From positions 50,631-82,294 of the forward strand of contig MLAK01000655.1 of assembly GCA_001839685.1 (NCBI GenBank): DNA of 31,664 nucleotides. The letters run 5' to 3'. The number at the start of each line of letters is the position of its first letter. Positions within the stretch are counted from its first letter, which is position 1. This document shows positions 26,002 to 31,664 of this stretch, piece by piece. The notes below the pieces were generated by a model. That model was not told the origin of the DNA. It searched no databases and saw only the letters and a list, made by a program, of their open reading frames with translations. This DNA is from Tritrichomonas foetus (lineage: Eukaryota; Parabasalia; Tritrichomonadida; Tritrichomonadidae). The position numbers and the translations under genes were made by a program.

Positions 26002-27219
26002 CAGAGGTGCCAGGACCCCCCTCAAGACGCCAATTCTTTCGAAAATTATATATATGAATATACATATGGTGTAATAACAANCAAATGTTTAAACAACAAA
26101 ATTGCCTCGCTAGGTGCAGAAATATGGATGAGTCGTANTCCAATTTTGTAAACCTTTCAAACCGCATTTCTGATGTATCGTGCTGAAGGAAGCGAGTCCA
26201 CCTTTACCGAAGCTGATGCNCTTCAAANCAGCGTTAATTGGACTGTNATAGCCAAGAAAGAAGACCAGTGCCTCTTCAACGCTCATTAAAGCGTTCTCAT
26301 CATCAGTTATTTGGCCAATAGGACTCAAAAAGCGAACTTTCTCTGCACGACTTTTCTTCTTACATTTCATGTTGATGACTGCTTCTCTCTTCTTTTCTGT
26401 TTTCTCTGCGTTGAAGTAATAACGTGCCCTTCGATGTGTCGACAACTTTCTGCTTAATAATTTCTCTAATGTCAATAAATGAATCGATGTCAATATCTAC
26501 AATGTTTGCATTATGAGTGCCACCACTGNGGAACTCTGGCGGGTTGAAATCATCTTTGGGAAGTAGAATTTTTGCCTCTGAATATGGAAATCTATTCTCT
26601 TCTTCTCGTAATTCGATGTCTTCCTCCTCATCTGATGAGCAATCGCCTTCAAAATCTAGAAAATGTGAGAGTAAGAAAGAGTCAAGAACGTCCGCAATAT
26701 ATTTGTAAACTATTCAATATTAACGTAANTGGCGCCAAACTTTGTACCCCAAAAAATTTTTGCACCCGCTGAGCCGATTTGCTGTNTATTCTGATATNTT
26801 GTAGACTATGGAAGGAACTTACTTTTGAAGGATAGTTATCCCTCTGNCTCGTACCTCACTTCGAGATAAATATCATTATTCAGAAAAAAAATGGAAAATT
26901 GCATTTTTCTCCACTTATAAAAATTATTTTATCATAAAAACAATTCTACACATTTGGTTATTGTGTGTTCATATATTAATATATAAATTAATAGTTTTAG
27001 TCAAATAGATATAGAGTTATTGACGAAATAGTTGTTTCTTAGGATGATTTTTTATCTTGCTATCTACATGAAATATATAGTTCTAAATAGTATGATCTAA
27101 TAGTATAGTATCTATGAACTCTAAAGGTAAAACCAAATCGTTGTTATGTTGTACACATGAGGAAATATGGGTCCTCAAAATTCATCAAAAAAATACGTTA
27201 TTTAGTCCTGGCACCTCTG
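26002..27219. mobile_element. 1.2-kb TIR element, possibly hAT-like, non-autonomous or decayed
   Basis: CAGAGGTGCCAGGAC at 26002-26016 is matched exactly by its reverse complement at 27205-27219. Just outside, GAAGAAAC occurs at 25995-26002 and again at 27219-27226, sharing one base with each terminus, so the target duplication is 6 to 8 bp depending on where the ends are drawn. An end starting CAGAG with an 8-bp duplication fits hAT elements; a 6-bp duplication would point elsewhere. All ten ambiguous bases of the window (26081 to 26847) lie inside, as expected for a multicopy element merged in assembly. Inside is a decayed minus-strand coding region (26110-26713). The part from 26870 to 27200 is AT-rich and non-coding. 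No DDE triad is visible. Confidence 0.75.
26110..26713 (-). pseudogene. decayed element-encoded protein
   Basis: Two overlapping open stretches on the minus strand both look like real protein. The upstream one (26360-26713) is acidic and reads FEGDCSSDEEEDIEL, FPYSEAKILLPKDDF and IVDIDIDSFIDIREIIKQK. The downstream one (26110-26493) reads EAVINMKCKKKSRAEKVRFL, SPIGQITDDENALMSVEEA and ISFGKGGLASFSTIHQ. They are in different frames, so at least one frameshift separates them; ambiguous bases add further damage. I do not recognise the product. It lies inside the TIR element and is probably a fragment of its protein. Confidence 0.5.
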
Positions 27220-27359
27220 AAGAAACTTGTTCAATTAGAGAATTATGAACCCCTTTTTTCAAGTTTATGGATAATTTTTAATTGTAACTTTACTTCAATG
27301 AGAGTTTTCAAATTTGAGAGTTATTCTTTATACAATGAAAGAACTCTCTTTATTTTTCA

Positions 27360-27486
27360 ATTCATAATAGTTTTCTATTTTCAAATAGAATTCCATGGAA
27401 TAGATTTTTATTGGACACCAAATCATATCGCATGTTACAACGGAATCATTTCAACATCGCAGAAAAGAGAAACAAAAGTGAATTAG
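27360..27486 (+). pseudogene. ankyrin-repeat relic with the shared spacer sequence
   Basis: CAATTCATAATAGTTTTCTA then TTTTCAAATAGAATT and TTTTTATTGGACACC are followed by a piece that translates as WTPNHIACYNG, the start of an ankyrin repeat. The same spacer precedes each ankyrin module at 29040-29570. Together with 25790-25870 this shows that the TIR element lies within old ankyrin sequence. I see no further gene in 27487-27654. Confidence 0.6.
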
Positions 27487-27654
27487 GAACACTAGACAAT
27501 GAATATTAATGATTACCTTTCCTTTATAATATAAAAGTAATTTCACAAACTCATGATGTTGACAAATAGTTTCAAAACTATTCAATTTGTCATTTCTATG
27601 AGTGGTATGAAAAAGTTTCAATTGATTACATCACCTCATAGTGAATAAAGAAAA

Positions 27655-29031
27655 ATGGAGTTAAAAGGAATCTCAGAGTTTCGAAAAGATCTTGAAATTA
27701 TTCAAAATTTCCAAAGGAAAATGATATCAATAATTTCATGTGTTAAATCTCAAATTTCATCAACGAATCAAATCAACGAACTTTTTGATTTTTTCGAAGA
27801 AATATCGATTTCGAAACATTTTTCCCTATATGAAGCATTCCTTCGAATTTTTGTTCATCTTTCGATTTATTTTAATTTCCCAGAAACAAAAGAAGAAGAA
27901 ATTATTACAAAACGACAAGAAATCTTTTTTCTTGTTTTAAAGGAATTAATTTTGAAACATTCATTGAAAACTTCAATTTCACAATTAACATTATTTTTAA
28001 TTTTTCAATCAAACCCGCATTTTCTCCTTTTCCTTTTTGAAGAAGGTATTTTTGATGTTTCATTTTTATCAAGAAAAATTTTCATCATTTCAAGAAAAAA
28101 ATTTTCATCATTTCAAGAAAAAAATCTTCTTCTTTTTTTAATTCCAGAAATCAAAAAATTAAATTTAAAATTTTATGGAAAATCAACAAACCAACTATCC
28201 TCAATAGAAGAATATATTGATACTTTTTATGAAGAATCAAAAGGAATATCTACAACAGAAGAAGATTCCAAAAATGAACAAGAATTTGAAAATCACTCAG
28301 GAAATCGAAGCAAAATTCATTCAGAGGAAGAAATTGCAAAAATCATTCGAACAGATGATGTTGATTATTTTATGGAATTTATTTCAAGAATTGACAATTT
28401 TGATCTTGATTCAAAAATTCAACCATCATTTTTAGAAAACAATCCAGATATTAACAATTCATATAATTATGATAATCAAGGAATCAATATTCTTGAATAT
28501 TCGATGGCCTTTGGTTCAATTAATATTTATCGTTATCTTTTATTAAACAAAGTTAAATACTCAAAAGAATCATTAAAATATTGTCTGATTGGAAATAATT
28601 ATGAAATTCTTCATCATTTAGAGGAAGAAACCAAAATTGAATTTGATAAAAATTGTTATTTACAATGTATTGAATATTATCATCCAGAGATTATTGAATA
28701 TTTTCTTAATTATTCCAATGATCAATCCAAAGATATATCAAAGGAAATGAACTCCTTATCTATTTCATCAATTATAAATATATTTCATGAAACAACAAAT
28801 ATTGAAATCTTATTTGAATTTTTTTCCAACAAAAGTATTTTTCCCCATTCTAAAATTGATGAATTTCACTATTTTTCATCACTAAATAATTTTTCTTCGG
28901 CTTTTGATATCAACAAAATTCTTCTCAATCTCTGGAAATCATCAAAATCACCTTTTTATTTCATCTATTTTTTCCTTCTCCAACAATCAAATATTGATAT
29001 TAATTCTAAAGATAATATTTTTTGTTTTTAA
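27655..29031 (+). CDS. DUF3447/ankyrin-type protein, 458 aa to first stop; 3' end broken into modules
   Basis: The ATG at 27655 opens a Phe/Ile/Ser/Glu-rich protein. Its first 200 residues are helical and resemble the N-terminal part of trichomonad DUF3447 proteins. After an acidic linker (about 205-230) comes ILEYSMAFGSINIYRYLLLNKVKYSKESLKYCLIGNNYEI, the DUF3447 pattern. The frame stops just after QQSNIDINSKDNIF, which is the tail half of an ankyrin repeat. Further ankyrin repeats follow in shifted frames up to 29637, so the natural product probably extends further or once did. Such proteins are scaffold-like; the partner is unknown. Either the gene is truncated, or the intervening pieces are removed from its RNA. 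Confidence 0.65.
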   Translation: MELKGISEFRKDLEIIQNFQRKMISIISCVKSQISSTNQINELFDFFEEISISKHFSLYEAFLRIFVHLSIYFNFPETKEEEIITKRQEIFFLVLKELILKHSLKTSISQLTLFLIFQSNPHFLLFLFEEGIFDVSFLSRKIFIISRKKFSSFQEKNLLLFLIPEIKKLNLKFYGKSTNQLSSIEEYIDTFYEESKGISTTEEDSKNEQEFENHSGNRSKIHSEEEIAKIIRTDDVDYFMEFISRIDNFDLDSKIQPSFLENNPDINNSYNYDNQGINILEYSMAFGSINIYRYLLLNKVKYSKESLKYCLIGNNYEILHHLEEETKIEFDKNCYLQCIEYYHPEIIEYFLNYSNDQSKDISKEMNSLSISSIINIFHETTNIEILFEFFSNKSIFPHSKIDEFHYFSSLNNFSSAFDINKILLNLWKSSKSPFYFIYFFLLQQSNIDINSKDNIFCF

Positions 29032-29637
29032 TTCATTATTATTTTTTATTTTTGAAATGAAATTTGTCATTTTTTTATTGGACACTACTTCATAATGCGT
29101 GTTATCATGGTTATTATGATATTGTTGAACTTTTATTGAAACAATCAAATATTGATATTAATTGTAAAAGTAAAATTTTTAATAATCAATTCATTATTAT
29201 TTTCGATTTTTCAAATGGAATTTTTGATTGATTTTGAAGAAATGTCACTTCATAAAGCATGTGCTAATGGTCATTATGAAATTGTTGAACTTTTATTGAA
29301 ACAATCAAATATTGATATTAATTGTTACAATAATATTTTATATTTTTCAATTCATTTTAATTCTTTTCTATTTTTGAAATAGAATTTTTGATTGATTTTG
29401 AAGAAACATCACTTCATAAAGCATGTGATAATGGTTATTATGAAATTGTTGAAGCTTTATTGAAGCATCCAAATATTGATGTTAATTGTAAAAATAAAAT
29501 TTAACATTTTCAATTCATTATTCTTTCCTATTTTTGAAATGGAATTTTTGATTTATATTCAAAAAACACCATACGACATTGCAGCAGTGAATAAATATTC
29601 CAGAATAAGTGAACTTCTAAAAAACATTTCACATTAG
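29032..29637 (+). repeat. four ankyrin modules of 160-164 bp with recurring AT-rich spacers
   Basis: Ankyrin repeat starts lie at 29082 (TLLHNACYHGYYDIVELLLK), 29242 (MSLHKACANGHYEIVELLLK), 29406 (TSLHKACDNGYYEIVEALLK) and 29566 (TPYDIAAVNKYSRISELLKN), spaced 160, 164 and 160 bp. An ankyrin unit needs 99 bp, so each module holds about 61-65 bp extra. The extra part is alike each time: AATTCATT..., a T-rich tract, TATTTTTGAAATGGAATTTTTGATTGATTTTGAAGAA. Frames alternate between two of the three, so the modules cannot be read through directly. The last one ends LLKNISH then TAG at 29635-29637, a normal end for these proteins. The gap 29638-29949 holds nothing recognised. Confidence 0.8.
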
Positions 29638-29949
29638 ATCAAATCTACATGTAAAGCATTTCCTAAATCCAATAAATGATAAAATATTCTCATCAATTAT
29701 CAAATATTTTTCAATGCTTGATTCAAAATGAATATTTATAAATATATTATATCGGTGGTGTGAATTGAAGAGTTTCCATGAAACTTCATCAATCATTTCG
29801 AAAATCCATATGATGAAGTGAAATGATTTAAATTTGAGGTTTAGAGTGTCCCATATCTTTTCATTTGGCATAAAAAGAAAAATAAATAAATAAATAAAAG
29901 GCTATCTCTATATCACAATTTTATATATAATAGTATAAATGAATTCATA

Positions 29950-31212
29950 TTATAACGCCATATTCCGGAAAAAGACATGCATTGGTTTTTCAATACTTGG
30001 GAAGAGTCTTGCACGAAAATTCAAAACATAATTAAAATCATGTGGTAAATTTTCCATAATTGTTGAAACAATTCCTGCTTGTGAATTTGTAAACTGGAAT
30101 AAATAAGGATTTTCCATATCTATCCAATATGGTTTCAACATTGACCTCTGTGCAGCAAATGCCGAGAAACTTGAACGAAAAGTGGCAATCATCATGTTAC
30201 ACATCATTAAAAGGCAAATATCAGTTAATGCACTAATTGAATTACCATCAGATTTTCGTTCAACATCGGCAATAATTAATCGATCAGGAAATTCGATCTT
30301 AATTCTGTTGACAAACTCTTGTTTATCAGTAGCCAATGCTATATACAATCCTGTATGAAAGAGATCTTTCAAAAATGGAATCACTAATTGATTAACTTTT
30401 GAAATGGATGATACATAGAATCGACTGCCACCATGATAATGACGAAGATGAACTCCAATAACTTTCATTTTTTTCGGTATTGGTTTGAATAATTGAAAGA
30501 CAATATTAGTTACATCATCTGAAATTTCTGCTACAAAATTGAAAATAAAATAAGCAAAATGACGACCAAAATGTTGATAAGTAAAAGATGATAAATATGG
30601 ATCCATTAATATAAAATACGGATAACAATATGTAACAGTTAGATGTAAATCTGATTCAATTAATTGATTAGCTTGCTTTTTTTGCCAATGTTCAAAACCT
30701 GTGATAGATCGATGTGTTTTAGCTCCACAACCACCATACCGTGACATATTAACTATTACTGAGTCAGGATAAACAATTGCATTGATTGGATTGGTAATCT
30801 CAACTGATTTGTTTAATGCAAATGCTGTCATAAATCCTGTCAGAATATGATACATTTTGTTTCCAAGACCAGCGAGTGGTTTAATGTGTAATAAATGCTT
30901 TTCTTTTTCTTTTAACGTTAAAGATTTCCGAATTGTGTCCCAATGAAAAATAGTCGAATAAGCTTCAAGCAACTGTTCACAATTGATTTCACTCTTTTTA
31001 TCATGACAAGTTCTGTAGTTTCTTGACCATGTTGGCAACTTTAAAAAGCGTGTTGCATTCTGAAATAAAAGAGAAGCCTCGGCTGAAACTGGATGGTAAA
31101 AGAAAAGCGGAAAGCGGACTGATTATACGGAAAGAATTGGTGGGAAATAGAGGAAGTAAACAGCAGCAAAAAGAAGCTCGAGGATGAGAGCTTTTGAAGG
31201 ATTTCTTTTCAT
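29950..31212 (-). pseudogene. fucosyltransferase-like copy 2 with one in-frame stop
   Basis: This is a paralog of the gene at 24442-25698. Reading from an ATG at 31210-31212, the first 29 residues are a basic start and a signal anchor (LILELLFAAVYFLYFPPIL). A TAA at 31123-31125 then interrupts the frame. After it the same frame continues without a break for about 390 codons through FLKLPTWSRNY, PLAGLGNKMYH, IGVHLRHYHGG, ALATDKQEF and FRSSFSAFAAQ to VFFRNMAL. Total length (420 codons plus stop) matches copy 1 (418). All catalytic motifs are kept, so the stop may be recent, a sequencing error, or subject to read-through. No in-frame ATG lies between the stop and the PLAGLGNKM motif, so a soluble form from internal initiation would lose the N-terminal part of the fold. 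Confidence 0.75.
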
Positions 31213-31559
31213 ATAAAAAGTCAATTTTGAAAGATATTCTTTTTTTCGGATGAATTCTGATTGTTTTTGAATAATTTATCAAATGAAATGTAATGACTGA
31301 GAAAAAAGATTTAAATATTGTTATATAATCAGTATATTATGATTAAAGGTGGATACATTCATGAAAATGATGAATTTGGTTTTTTGTATAAAAATTTGTT
31401 AATTCAAACAAGCGTCATTTTTTTAATACAAAATTTGAATGATTATTTTCTTAAAAGTTCAGAAAGAATTGAATTTTTCTGAAGGGATGATAAGAAACTT
31501 TTTGTAATAAACAATGATGAATATCTCAACATGATTTGGACAGACAATTCGCGAAAATT

Positions 31560-31664
31560 GAGGTTCATGCATCCTTATAGCTGATTACACATAAAAATAG
31601 AGGTTCGTGTACCCATAAAAGTGGCAGAGTTTATTTTTTTGATGGCAGATTACACATAAAAATG
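31560..31664. repeat. short direct repeats at the window edge
   Basis: GATTACACATAAAAAT occurs at 31583-31598 and 31648-31663. GAGGTTCATG and GAGGTTCGTG occur at 31560 and 31600. GTGGCAG and GATGGCAG precede the second copy. The pattern looks like an interspersed or tandem repeat that runs past the edge. The rest of 31213-31559 is AT-rich with no gene seen. Confidence 0.55.

Noticed and set aside
26002..27219. Maverick/Polinton end
   Set aside because: A 6-bp duplication would be compatible, but the inverted repeats are only 15 bp and no Maverick gene is present.
27157..27486. 109-codon frame crossing the right end of the TIR element
   Set aside because: It joins element sequence to ankyrin debris and has no coherent protein character except the short ankyrin piece at its end.
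31001..31282. 93-codon frame overlapping the start of glycosyltransferase copy 2
   Set aside because: It is a shadow in another frame. The frame homologous to copy 1, with its membrane anchor, is the real one although it holds a stop.

Overview
The window is gene-dense, AT-rich nuclear DNA of a flagellated protist, most likely a trichomonad and perhaps Tritrichomonas-like. That assignment is inference. It rests on nearly intronless genes with short intergenic gaps, very long coiled-coil proteins, an intraflagellar transport gene, an ALG11 gene and a DUF3447/ankyrin gene of trichomonad style. No canonical trichomonad intron signal (GTATGT ... ACTAACACACAG) was found. Several reading frames open further upstream at TTG codons; in those cases I used the first in-frame ATG.

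Positions 1-24,000 are a housekeeping block. In order it holds: the 3' end of a coiled-coil gene that appears to be split by an unusual intron; RBBP5/Swd1 (Set1/COMPASS) on the minus strand, divergent from a small unknown protein with a basic tail; a 2,342-residue LRR plus coiled-coil protein; a TAF8-like histone-fold protein divergent from a 965-residue coiled-coil protein; a UBE2T-like E2; a PP6-like phosphatase divergent from a 69-residue unknown protein; IFT70/TTC30; a cysteine-rich putative E3 ligase that joins a RING1-IBR-like half to a MYCBP2-like RING plus tandem-cysteine half; and ALG11. Three of the divergent gaps share an ATGGTC...GACCAT dyad, and AAACACAGAAA recurs beside or near it, which looks like a shared bidirectional promoter element. 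Two 21-bp minisatellites lie in gaps between convergent genes.

Positions 24,400-31,664 are an accessory block. Two paralogous type II membrane fucosyltransferase-like genes lie on the minus strand. The first is intact. The second has one in-frame TAA between its membrane anchor and its catalytic domain. Between them lies a plus-strand DUF3447/ankyrin gene whose 3' end breaks up into 160-164 bp modules, each an ankyrin repeat plus an AT-rich spacer. Nearby ankyrin debris is interrupted by a 1.2-kb element with 15-bp terminal inverted repeats and a GAAGAAAC target duplication. All ten ambiguous bases of the window fall inside that element, as expected for a collapsed multicopy repeat.

The strongest candidates for something undescribed are the RBR/PHR hybrid ubiquitin ligase, the shared dyad promoter element, the ankyrin modules with recurring intervening sequences, and the small TIR element.
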